Virus record (IMG/VR): IMGVR_UViG_3300044729_002663
Location: 1 to 31,238 of that record
Direction: 5' to 3' (one strand)
DNA length: 31,238 bases
DNA from: a virus
This document shows, piece by piece, positions 8,781-14,274 of the stretch (within the stretch, counting starts at the first letter, position 1; every line of letters begins with the position of its first letter). Below the pieces are notes generated by a model. The model ran no database searches, was not told the DNA's origin, and saw only the letters and a program-made list of their open reading frames with translations. Made by a program: the position numbers and the translations under genes.

Positions 8781-9318
8781 GCAACTCCGCAACCCGATGC
8801 ACAGTCGGTCTGAAATGTACCGAATGGTGCATGAGAATGCGCATTTGCTTAAGCTTCCATTTGAACATGACGCAAGACGTCTGTTGCTTGCGTTTTCAGA
8901 GTTAGAATCTTCTGTGGGAAAATTCAATTTTCGATACGAGCCAGCTTATGGGCTGCAGGGTCTTTACTATCGTCGAAGCAGTTTATTGAAAGAGCGATAC
9001 GAAGAGTTTGGGCCTATGGTCGCGATGTCTTATGGCCCATGGCAAATCATGTACATTGTAGCAGTTGAGCATGGCTTTAGTGGTCATCCTCTTGAGTTAA
9101 CAGATGGAAATGTTTCTCTTCCTTATGTCATAGAAAAAATGAATCGAGACGGACGAAGAGGGGCTGTGAGCCTTCGTATGATTGCTTCAGCTTATAATGG
9201 CGGCAATCCATCAGCTTTGTTTAGGAATGAAGCCGTTCAAAAATACGTCAATAAACTTGAGGCGGCCTATGATCGATGGAAGCAGATCAATATTGAATGG
9301 GAAAATTATAATTCTTAG
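8770..9318 (+). CDS. Lytic transglycosylase-like endolysin (182 aa)
   Basis: Motifs of the soluble lytic transglycosylase/goose-lysozyme fold appear in order. The probable catalytic Glu46 lies in SELESSVG. SYGPWQIM at 87-94 matches the S-x-G-x-x-Q-I/L-M motif. AYNGG lies at 141-145 and YVNKL at 159-163. These cleave the glycan strands of peptidoglycan. No signal peptide is seen, so export would need a holin. The gene sits between a membrane coiled-coil gene and a holin-like gene. An AGGA lies about 10 nt upstream of the ATG. Confidence 0.8.
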   Translation: MDVKQLRNPMHSRSEMYRMVHENAHLLKLPFEHDARRLLLAFSELESSVGKFNFRYEPAYGLQGLYYRRSSLLKERYEEFGPMVAMSYGPWQIMYIVAVEHGFSGHPLELTDGNVSLPYVIEKMNRDGRRGAVSLRMIASAYNGGNPSALFRNEAVQKYVNKLEAAYDRWKQINIEWENYNS

Positions 9319-9344
9319 GCGTATACTTTAGCGAAAGGGGACTT

Positions 9345-9536
9345 ATGGAAAAAAAATCATACTTATCAAAATCAATGTGGCTTGGGCTTTTGATCGCTGT
9401 TAGCGGTCTGTTAAGTTCTGTCATTCCTTCATTTCATGAATGGGTCATTTCAAACAATGAGTTTTTGCTCATGGCGATTGGCGTGGTCTCGATGGGACTT
9501 CGCGCTGTGACCAAAGACAAAATCGTGTTATGGTAG
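9345..9536 (+). CDS. Holin-like small membrane protein (63 aa)
   Basis: Two hydrophobic segments (about residues 12-29 and 39-54) are separated by a short polar turn containing HEWVISNNE. The N-terminus is basic and the C-terminus short and charged. This is the class II holin layout, and the gene directly follows the endolysin. The ribosome site is AAAGGGG, 5 nt upstream of the ATG. No family-specific motif is needed for the call, but none is available to confirm it. Confidence 0.6.
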   Translation: MEKKSYLSKSMWLGLLIAVSGLLSSVIPSFHEWVISNNEFLLMAIGVVSMGLRAVTKDKIVLW

Positions 9537-9577
9537 GCTTTCCGAATAATCATTAGAGCATCTCCATAGGGGGGTCG

Positions 9578-9796
9578 ATGTTAGAACTGATTAAACTAGC
9601 TTTGATGGGTTTGGCATCGATCCCCAAAATTCTTGAATATTTAGAGTCTCTCAATTTAGCCATTCGACTTGATCGAATTGAGAAAAATCAAGCTGCTATC
9701 AAAGATGGATTTGATCAGCTTGCAAAGGCGAAAACACCCAATGAAATTCAAAATGCTGCCACTGCTGTTTCTGCTGCTTGGAATAAGTTTAGTTAG
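9578..9796 (+). CDS. Small amphipathic protein in the lysis cassette (72 aa)
   Basis: The start is preceded by a strong purine-rich site (AGGGGGG). The N-terminal 28 residues are amphipathic and moderately hydrophobic, with a helical charged middle and a C-terminus ending in NAATAVSAAWNKFS. The last 56 bases encode, in another frame, the signal peptide of a lipoprotein gene. Nested small genes of this kind recall Rz/Rz1 spanin pairs, but a clear membrane span is missing here. It may be an antiholin-like or inner-membrane partner; function unknown. Confidence 0.5.
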   Translation: MLELIKLALMGLASIPKILEYLESLNLAIRLDRIEKNQAAIKDGFDQLAKAKTPNEIQNAATAVSAAWNKFS

Positions 9797-9995
9797 TTGC
9801 GGTCCAAACAGACCACCTCTTTCAATTTGTTTCTTTAGTTCGCAAGACAGAGTTATGAAGTGCTCAGATCCAAAGGGTCAAGCATTTGAAGTCACGATTG
9901 AAAACATGAATGGGTATTTTGGATTAAGTCCTCGTGATGCGGAAAAACTTTTACAGTACGTCACAGATCTCGAAAAGAATCAGAAGTCAAAATAG
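9741..9995 (+). CDS. Lipoprotein, candidate outer-membrane spanin (84 aa)
   Basis: I chose the ATG at 9741 because it produces a canonical lipoprotein signal peptide: MKFK, a Leu-rich core, then the lipobox LVSC with Cys20. An upstream TTG in frame would bury it. The mature part is about 64 residues, with an internal pair of Cys residues and a helical C-terminus. The start lies out of frame inside the preceding small gene, as in nested spanin genes. The last 16 bp overlap the convergent zinc-ribbon gene. A lipid-anchored product in the lysis cassette implies a Gram-negative host. Confidence 0.6.
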   Translation: MKFKMLPLLFLLLGISLVSCGPNRPPLSICFFSSQDRVMKCSDPKGQAFEVTIENMNGYFGLSPRDAEKLLQYVTDLEKNQKSK

Positions 9996-10207
9996 CCTGA
10001 GTGATGATTCACATAGCTTCGGCAGTAGTTGCAAAAATAATCATAGCGAACCGAGCCATTGAATTGTGAAGTCATAAGCACTTCGCATCGTTTGCATCGA
10101 ACTTCTTTCCAGGTAATTTTGCTTAGGCCCATGTATTCACGAAGAGCATGAAGAGAGTCCTCATCGTCGTTTTTAAAGATCCATTTTTTAATATCGACGA
10201 CCTTCAT
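9980..10207 (-). CDS. Small zinc-ribbon protein (75 aa)
   Basis: Two CxxC knuckles (residues about 38-41 and 58-61) are spaced as in a rubredoxin-like zinc ribbon, preceded by a charged helical N-terminus. The start overlaps the stop of the phosphoesterase gene (ATGA), with AAGG 9 nt upstream, so the two are probably translated together. It is the last gene of the leftward operon and converges with the lysis cassette, overlapping it by 16 bp. Specific function unknown. Confidence 0.6.
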   Translation of the reverse strand: MKVVDIKKWIFKNDDEDSLHALREYMGLSKITWKEVRCKRCEVLMTSQFNGSVRYDYFCNYCRSYVNHHSGYFDF

Positions 10208-10887
10208 TTGAATTTGCCTTGATCGTTCATAGGAATGAACAGGGCTTGCTCACCATCTATGACCACTCCACAGCCTAAAACCGGTTTTTCAATAATGTGC
10301 TTTCCATAAGAGAAGGCCTCTGAAGTGGTATCAATTAAGCACCCTGCGTTCATGGTAAAATGTTTATAGCGTTTTGTTTGAGAATAGAAAACGCCAGCCC
10401 TTGAGTGAAGATGACCCATGACTACGGACGATTTATATTTTTGATGTGCAAGTTGCCACGATCCTCCCGAGATACCTTCACCGTGGGTATAAAAAACACC
10501 ATCAATGAGAAGATGATCTCCAACCAGTGACCAACCTTTGACGAAACCCAAGATCTCTTCATAACGTCGTAAAACTTTCGCGGGCATTCCGCTGACCATG
10601 TTTTTTTTAAAAATCCTCATGCCGTGATTAGATTCCAAAACGTCGACATGAGGAAAGTCTTTGTAATAGCGCGCTAAAGATTCTTTCGCTAATTCCAGCT
10701 CTCTGGAAGCTGAGTGGAGTTCGGGATTCATCGGCCATCGAGCGGAGAAGGCGTGAAGATCAACTTCATCACCTAGGTTTACCACACGATCGGTTTTAAA
10801 AGTGTCTCTGACTCTGCACAGAAAATCTCGGGCTTTTGGATGATCCCACGGAGCGTGCATATCTGGCCAAACAAGAACTCTTGCCAC
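10204..10887 (-). CDS. Calcineurin-like metallophosphoesterase (227 aa)
   Basis: The metal-binding motifs of the superfamily are in order: D-x-H at 9-11, GD at 39-40, NH at 87-88 (the GNHD position), His135 in the THG motif, and GHLH at 158-161. Such enzymes hydrolyse phosphodiesters or phosphomonoesters; phage members include nucleases and 2',3'-cyclic phosphodiesterases. The start appears to be GTG at 10887 with no obvious ribosome site. It lies downstream of a putative terminator after the ERF gene and is coupled to a zinc-ribbon gene. The substrate cannot be read from sequence. Confidence 0.8.
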   Translation of the reverse strand: MARVLVWPDMHAPWDHPKARDFLCRVRDTFKTDRVVNLGDEVDLHAFSARWPMNPELHSASRELELAKESLARYYKDFPHVDVLESNHGMRIFKKNMVSGMPAKVLRRYEEILGFVKGWSLVGDHLLIDGVFYTHGEGISGGSWQLAHQKYKSSVVMGHLHSRAGVFYSQTKRYKHFTMNAGCLIDTTSEAFSYGKHIIEKPVLGCGVVIDGEQALFIPMNDQGKFK

Positions 10888-10942
10888 TGAGTTAAGTGTG
10901 ACAAGTTTTTGATTCGCCGCAATAAGAGCAAAGCGTCATTTT

Positions 10943-10978
10943 AAAAAAGGGGATCTCCGGGCGGTTGGACACCCGGAG
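10943..10978 (-). terminator. Putative intrinsic terminator after the ERF gene
   Basis: Read on the minus strand, a 7-bp GC-rich stem (CTCCGGG/CCCGGAG, plus-strand 10955-10961 and 10972-10978) with a 10-nt loop is followed after six bases by six T residues (complement of 10943-10948). It lies 30-65 bp downstream of the ERF-like gene. The spacing between stem and T-run is longer than ideal, so read-through into the phosphoesterase gene is possible. Confidence 0.55.
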
Positions 10979-11007
10979 GATTCATGCGTTAATTATGAGG
11001 GAAGTGC

Positions 11008-11484
11008 TTACGATACCGGTCGTGTGTTTGGTGTCATCATTTTTTCTGCGGGTTTTGCAAACGCCGGTTTAGAGGCTGTAAAAGCTGGACGAGGTTGCGG
11101 TCTTGGTTGTGCAGCTTCCGCATCGTCATCATCGGTTGTAAGGCCAACCAAAGCGCTTAAAGCGTATCGTCGCGCATAGCTCATACCACTTCCCATGGCT
11201 TGGGGTGTTTCATCTTTGGCGACTACGGGATAGATGCCGCTGATAGATTGACCCGACTTGTGAAGGAGAGTTGTACGAATAACAACCCGTCCTTCAACCA
11301 AGTCTGTGGTCTGTACAATGCTGAGTCCGTTTTTAGTCAACGGCTCTCGAATAGCATCCCAACAAGATTCGAGGGTAGCATATCTGCTTTTGAAGAAAGG
11401 ATTGTTAGCATCCTTCTTAGCAGGTTTCATTTCCGCTTGGGCTTTTGCCAAAGCTTCCGCCAGTTCATTAAGATTTTGGTTCAT
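11008..11484 (-). CDS. erf: ERF-family single-strand annealing protein (158 aa)
   Basis: The N-terminal two thirds match the ERF recombinase pattern: an amphipathic start, then NPFFKSRYATLESCWDAI, GLSIVQT, and the conserved GSGMSYARRYALSALVGL segment. The C-terminus is a Pro/Arg/Ala-rich disordered tail. ERF proteins bind single-stranded DNA and anneal it during phage recombination and genome circularisation. The gene lies downstream of a Gp157-like gene, with which it overlaps by 17 bp, and of a RusA-like resolvase. GAGGT is 10 nt upstream of the ATG. Confidence 0.88.
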   Translation of the reverse strand: MNQNLNELAEALAKAQAEMKPAKKDANNPFFKSRYATLESCWDAIREPLTKNGLSIVQTTDLVEGRVVIRTTLLHKSGQSISGIYPVVAKDETPQAMGSGMSYARRYALSALVGLTTDDDDAEAAQPRPQPRPAFTASKPAFAKPAEKMMTPNTRPVS

Positions 11485-12025
11485 AGTCGAGGTACCTCAT
11501 AGCTGGTTTGATATTGAGTCGATGTTTTTGCTCGATAATGCCGTAGCGATTATCAGAAATTTCGCCCGATTCAATCGCATTCATGACTGCTTTTTTGTCT
11601 AAGCTATAGGTGATTTTGGTTTTGACGAATGGATCGTTTTGAGAGGCCAGACTTTCAAGCTCAACGTCACCAAGACCAGAGTGTAACGACTTCGGGTTTC
11701 TTTTTACGCTAAGCTCAAAAGCCTGACCTTTTATCGGTTTGTCGTGGTGCAGAATAATCGAAACGAAGTATTCCTCTAAGCGTTCTTTGAGCTTTTGAAG
11801 AGATTTAGCTTTTGCATAACGCTTATCAGCTTCTTCTTTAAAATATTCAGTTTCGAGTGCGAGTTTTTGGATGAATGTTGCGATGGAGTCGACTTTGTGC
11901 TCAACGGCGCTTTCGTGGTCCCTGATGAGGTGCTCCAAGCTTTCATCAATAACACCTTCGTTGGTTTCGATGGCATGGTCAATAAGCTCCTGCTGTTCGA
12001 GTAAAAGTTGAATTAGGGTTGCCAT
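11468..12025 (-). CDS. Gp157-like protein (siphovirus Gp157 family, 185 aa)
   Basis: The sequence has the family layout: a helical N-terminal half, rich in Glu and Lys and coiled-coil-like, then a beta-rich C-terminal domain with LSVKRNPKSL and a terminal GIIEQKHRLNIKP segment. Members of this family are commonly encoded beside ERF or other single-strand annealing proteins, and one was linked to phage resistance in Streptococcus. GGAGG lies 6 nt upstream of the ATG. A recombination-accessory role is inferred from gene context. Confidence 0.75.
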   Translation of the reverse strand: MATLIQLLLEQQELIDHAIETNEGVIDESLEHLIRDHESAVEHKVDSIATFIQKLALETEYFKEEADKRYAKAKSLQKLKERLEEYFVSIILHHDKPIKGQAFELSVKRNPKSLHSGLGDVELESLASQNDPFVKTKITYSLDKKAVMNAIESGEISDNRYGIIEQKHRLNIKPAMRYLDYEPKS

Positions 12026-12186
12026 GAAACCTCCGGCTCAACAAAAACGGTATGAGCTTCTTTGCGGTAGAGTGCTAATTCATCTTTGAGGCGTTGGTTT
12101 TCAGATTTCAATTCTCGATTTTCTTTCAAAAGAAAATGAATCAAACGACTTGAGGTCTGAGAGACCAGTTCAGCTTTGTAATCCAT
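12013..12186 (-). CDS. 57-aa coiled-coil protein
   Basis: A short frame with ATG at 12186 and TAA ending at 12013. Its last 13 bp overlap the start of the Gp157-like gene, and that gene's ribosome site lies inside it. The central 30 residues form a clear coiled coil with Leu/Asn heptads (LLKENRELKSENQRLKDEL), a leucine-zipper-like pattern. No strong ribosome site precedes the ATG. It could be a small regulator or an assembly partner of the recombination proteins. The coding call rests on overlap, heptad pattern and operon position. Confidence 0.55.
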   Translation of the reverse strand: MDYKAELVSQTSSRLIHFLLKENRELKSENQRLKDELALYRKEAHTVFVEPEVSWQP

Positions 12187-12223
12187 GGGGTGGATTTATC
12201 ACAACTAAACCAACTCGGTAGGT

Positions 12224-12256
12224 GTAACTTTTGTTACCACTGGTAACTATTGTTCC
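12224..12256. repeat. Phased GTAAC/GTTAC half-sites (possible operator)
   Basis: Alternating inverted half-sites occur at 12224 (GTAAC), 12233 (GTTAC), 12243 (GTAAC) and 12252 (GTTCC, one mismatch), 9 to 10 bp apart. Two overlapping palindromes result: GTAAC-tttt-GTTAC and GTTACC-act-GGTAAC. The array spans the 3' end of the rusA-like gene and the 60-bp gap before the 57-aa gene. The roughly one-helical-turn phasing suits cooperative protein binding. It is not GC-rich enough for a typical terminator. Function unknown. Confidence 0.4.
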
Positions 12257-12657
12257 AGGTATTCTTCTAGGTAGATGTCGGTGTAACTTTCGTTTCTCGG
12301 TGAAACTTTTTTTTCTACAGTGACACGCCAGAAGGTTGAATCGTCACAGTACATCAGCGAAGCCAAGGCGTCTAAAAGGGCTTTTAAACGGTTTTGAGCG
12401 TCTATGCGTTTAAACGTCCCCTTTTTCGTTATAAGCGACGATCTATCGAAGTAGCACTCTACCCTTACACTGAAGCGTTTGTTCGCAAGGGAGAGCCTCC
12501 TGGGCTGTTCTAATTCCTTCTGTGCAAACATTGCGTAGTCCTCGACGAGTTCTAAAAACTTTAAATACTCTTTGGTTTTAAAGCGCTGATTAGGTCTGCG
12601 ACCGTTTTGATGAAGTTTGTTGTCAGACGGTGGGAAGGGAAAGTTCTTAAGCCACAC
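12247..12657 (-). CDS. rusA: RusA-like Holliday-junction resolvase (136 aa)
   Basis: The N-terminal FPFPPSDNK motif matches the RusA opening strand-loop. The core RIDAQNRLKALLDALASL followed by YCDDSTF fits the RusA active-site region, with acidic residues at about 86, 96, 105 and 106. The usual second Asp of the D-x-D-N motif appears to be Gln88, so catalysis may rely on a variant site. The length is usual for the family. The only in-frame start near the front is GTG at 12657, directly after a stop codon and without a clear ribosome site. It resolves recombination or replication branches in DNA. Confidence 0.8.
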   Translation of the reverse strand: MWLKNFPFPPSDNKLHQNGRRPNQRFKTKEYLKFLELVEDYAMFAQKELEQPRRLSLANKRFSVRVECYFDRSSLITKKGTFKRIDAQNRLKALLDALASLMYCDDSTFWRVTVEKKVSPRNESYTDIYLEEYLEQ

Positions 12658-12677
12658 TTAAAGTTTGCCCAAAATGC

Positions 12678-12707
12678 ACAAAAGCCCGCAACCGAAATTG
12701 CGGGCTT
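12678..12707 (-). terminator. Terminator-like hairpin between the leftward promoter and rusA (possible attenuator)
   Basis: A perfect 10-bp stem (AAGCCCGCAA at 12682-12691 with TTGCGGGCTT at 12698-12707) has a 6-nt loop. On the minus strand it runs directly into four T residues, then GTGC, the form of an intrinsic terminator. On the plus strand no T-run follows. It lies about 25 bp before the rusA-like start and about 25-30 bp after the predicted transcription start from the promoter at 12739-12767, so it would attenuate the recombination operon unless bypassed. Confidence 0.6.
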
Positions 12708-12738
12708 CTGCGCACTATGAAATGATTCGCTTTTTATC

Positions 12739-12767
12739 ATTATCGCAAAAAAATTCGCTGCGTGCAA
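12739..12767 (-). promoter_or_regulatory. Predicted leftward promoter for the recombination operon
   Basis: On the minus strand a -35-like TTGCAC (complement of 12762-12767) and a -10 GATAAT (complement of 12739-12744, five of six matches) are separated by exactly 17 bp. Transcription would start near 12732 and run into rusA. The -35 lies inside one arm of a large palindrome, a suitable place for an operator. Predicted from sequence only. Confidence 0.45.
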
Positions 12768-12795
12768 ATTAGACTTTACACGCGGAGCGAATTTT
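12750..12795. repeat. Large interrupted palindrome overlapping the leftward promoter
   Basis: The arms AAAATTCGCT-g-CGTG (12750-12764) and CACG-cgg-AGCGAATTTT (12779-12795) flank a 14-nt spacer, giving 14 paired bases. On the minus strand the distal arm leads into seven T residues (complement of 12747-12753), so the element also has the form of an intrinsic terminator for leftward transcripts entering from the structured-RNA region. It covers the -35 of the predicted promoter. It could be an operator, a terminator or both. Confidence 0.5.
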
Positions 12796-13006
12796 ACTTA
12801 ATGATTTTATCGGAAGAGCTTTGAAGGTAATTGCCTGAGAAGATTCTGACAAGTGTGATTTTATTGGCCCGTAGGCATCGATTTTTTGGTGGTTGGCTTA
12901 ATCAGCCGGTGCTGGAAAATGCGACATAGCTTCAAAAGTATCGGTTCTAAATTATTTATCGGAAAGCGACCTAGATCGGGAGATACTTAAAATCTTAAAA
13001 TTTATC
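12796..13006. other. Non-coding stretch before the structured RNA
   Basis: No convincing gene is seen. There is a possible hairpin GGTTGGCT/AGCCGGTG with wobble pairs near 12892-12912, which suggests that RNA structure may extend this far upstream. A GGTTCTAAA motif at 12943-12951 recurs at 15643. Two tandem copies of CTTAAAAT lie at 12986-13001, immediately before the first long-range stem. The AT-rich part could hold the promoter for the rightward RNA or a replication origin, but I cannot point to a clear -35/-10 pair. Confidence 0.4.
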
Positions 13007-13327
13007 ATCGCGGTGGCAGGGGCAGAGTATGAGCCAATGAGGCTCTCAAGTGGAATTGCTCAAAGGTAACGCGATTCAGCACGTGAAAATCGTGCCGGCG
13101 ATCTCCTTTTTAGGGACACGAAATTGTACCGAGCTGAGAAGCAGCAGAAGATTCCATGCTTGTGCGACGTGGACTCACGGGAGAAATCGTGAGCTTGTGT
13201 GCAAGAGTTATCTTTGAACTCCAGAATTGAAATTTTGGGGTAAGGGGCAGCTCTTGCTTGAACGGCCATGGATCTTCGGGAGAAGCCGCATGAGCGAGCC
13301 CTTTAGGGGAGCTCAGGCGAATGCGGC
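13007..13327 (+). ncRNA. Candidate large structured RNA upstream of the nuclease pair
   Basis: At least seven nested or adjacent stems occur in 320 nt. ATCGCG/CGCGAT (13007-13012 with 13070-13075) encloses GAGCC/GGCTC (13031-13045). GCACG/CGTGC spans 13079-13095 and CTCACG/CGTGAG spans 13174-13193. GCAAGAG/CTCTTGC (13201-13207 with 13251-13257) encloses a 9-bp hairpin at 13218-13241. CTTC-GGGA-GAAG at 13274-13285 has a GNRA tetraloop. GCCGCAT/ATGCGGC (13285-13291 with 13321-13327) encloses GAGC..CCC-TTTA-GGG..GCTC. The 13218-13241 stem uses two G-U wobbles that only pair on the plus strand, which fixes the orientation. The last stem ends 12 bp before the ribosome site of the first nuclease-like gene. 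It could be a cis-regulatory leader or a separate RNA such as HEARO/omega, GOLLD or ROOL. The family is not established. Confidence 0.6.
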
Positions 13328-13347
13328 GTGATTAAGCAGGGGGCTTG

Positions 13348-13725
13348 ATGAGGTTTGTTACTCCGGATCGTGAGTGGGTGCGGAAAGAACTATTAATACA
13401 AGATTTTATGGGGACTGATTGGATTTTAAAAAATCCGCCAAAAGTTTGGAAATTAAAAACAAATAAAAATGAAATTGGTTTAGAAGGACTGAAAAAGTTT
13501 TTTAAAGAACACAATTACCGATTTGAAACTTTTGGATCATTTGCTCATCGATGGATTCGAGATTTGATAGATCACCGAGATAAAATTGTTTTGCATCACT
13601 GTCAGGTTGGTGCTGCTGAAAAAAGAATCCAGAGCATTTTGGGGTATTCATTTTACAAGTTTGATTTGAAAAATTGGAGGAGCGAGGGACAACGTATTTT
13701 GGAGCTTTTAAATGCACAAAAATAA
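13348..13725 (+). CDS. DUF559-like protein with degenerate active site (125 aa)
   Basis: I chose the ATG at 13348 because AGGGGG lies at the right distance; a TTG three bases earlier is the alternative. It aligns by eye with the next gene's product. Both have a G-x-x-W-x-L-x-NPP motif (here at about 22-31). A 30-residue segment ends in RWIRDL here and RYIADL there, and both continue with GY/GF-x-x-x-x-x-x-W. The Asp of the first nuclease motif is kept (Asp72), but the E-x-D of the partner is V-L-H here, so it is probably catalytically inactive. The C-terminus overlaps the partner gene by 14 bp, suggesting a co-produced complex. Confidence 0.6.
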   Translation: MRFVTPDREWVRKELLIQDFMGTDWILKNPPKVWKLKTNKNEIGLEGLKKFFKEHNYRFETFGSFAHRWIRDLIDHRDKIVLHHCQVGAAEKRIQSILGYSFYKFDLKNWRSEGQRILELLNAQK

Positions 13726-14266
13726 ATGGATGGGCCGTCGCTTTAATCAGTGGATTGAAAACAATCTTCGTCAAATGTTTGGCGATGAGTGGATGCTCGA
13801 TAATCCACCAGCAAACTTTGAGGTTTTGTTAAATTATTCAACCAAGCTCAAGCAAACCTGTGGATCTTATGAGTATTCAATTGCAAATCGACTGAGGAAA
13901 TTAGGTCTGCCTATTGAGCATCAAGCCATTTATTTTAATCGATACATTGCAGATTTAACGCTATTTGAGGCTAGAACGATTATTGAACTTGATGGCCCCG
14001 AGCACCAATTTAAAAAAGAAAAAGATCAAACTAGAGATGAGGTTTTTATTCGATTTGGATTTGATGTTCATCGTTGGCCTATGCCGATGAAAACAGAAGA
14101 TCTTGATCGTAAAATCCTTTCGTTTTTTAAAGCCTATCGAAGATTTGCAAAAAATTACCCGTTGAAACCACTTGTAAGAAGCCCCTTGCTAGAAAAGGCC
14201 TATCCAAACGGACTGGTGCAAAGGGCCTTAAATTTGAAAGAAATTAAAAGCAAAAAAGATCATTAG
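13712..14266 (+). CDS. DUF559/VSR-like PD-(D/E)XK nuclease (184 aa)
   Basis: The nuclease core is visible: Glu54 in a helix, Asp81 in RYIADL, and Glu92-x-Asp94 in IIELDGPEHQ. Next come a K-x-x-x-D-x-x-RD motif and GFDVHRW, the order seen in DUF559 and very-short-patch-repair-like endonucleases. The N-terminal GDEWMLDNPP motif is shared with the upstream protein. GGAG lies 7 nt upstream of the ATG, inside the preceding gene. The C-terminal 50 residues are basic and may bind nucleic acid. Likely a DNA endonuclease (homing, repair or defence). The structured RNA directly upstream of the pair is unusual for this family. Confidence 0.72.
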   Translation: MHKNKWMGRRFNQWIENNLRQMFGDEWMLDNPPANFEVLLNYSTKLKQTCGSYEYSIANRLRKLGLPIEHQAIYFNRYIADLTLFEARTIIELDGPEHQFKKEKDQTRDEVFIRFGFDVHRWPMPMKTEDLDRKILSFFKAYRRFAKNYPLKPLVRSPLLEKAYPNGLVQRALNLKEIKSKKDH

Positions 14267-14274
14267 AAAAATAC

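Noticed and set aside
11200-11602. Plus-strand frames opposite the ERF and Gp157-like genes
   Set aside because: They are antisense to clear family members, with no ribosome sites.
12561-12767. 68-codon minus-strand frame over the leftward promoter and rusA start
   Set aside because: It overlaps rusA in another frame and runs through the promoter, palindrome and hairpin. It has no family resemblance.
13079-13090. Possible second parS (CACGTGAAA)
   Set aside because: Only one half resembles parS. The left half differs at four or more positions, and the bases are explained by an RNA stem.
13060-13269. 69-codon minus-strand frame across the structured region
   Set aside because: It lies entirely within the stem-rich segment, has no ribosome site and low-complexity composition. 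RNA structure explains the region better.
13162-13327. Group II intron (GTGCGAC start, hairpin near the end)
   Set aside because: The 3' hairpin does not have the domain V form and there is no reverse transcriptase or flanking exon. The resemblance is limited to a few bases.
13345-13347. TTG as start of the first nuclease-like gene
   Set aside because: The ATG three bases later has better spacing to AGGGGG, and TTG is a rarer start.
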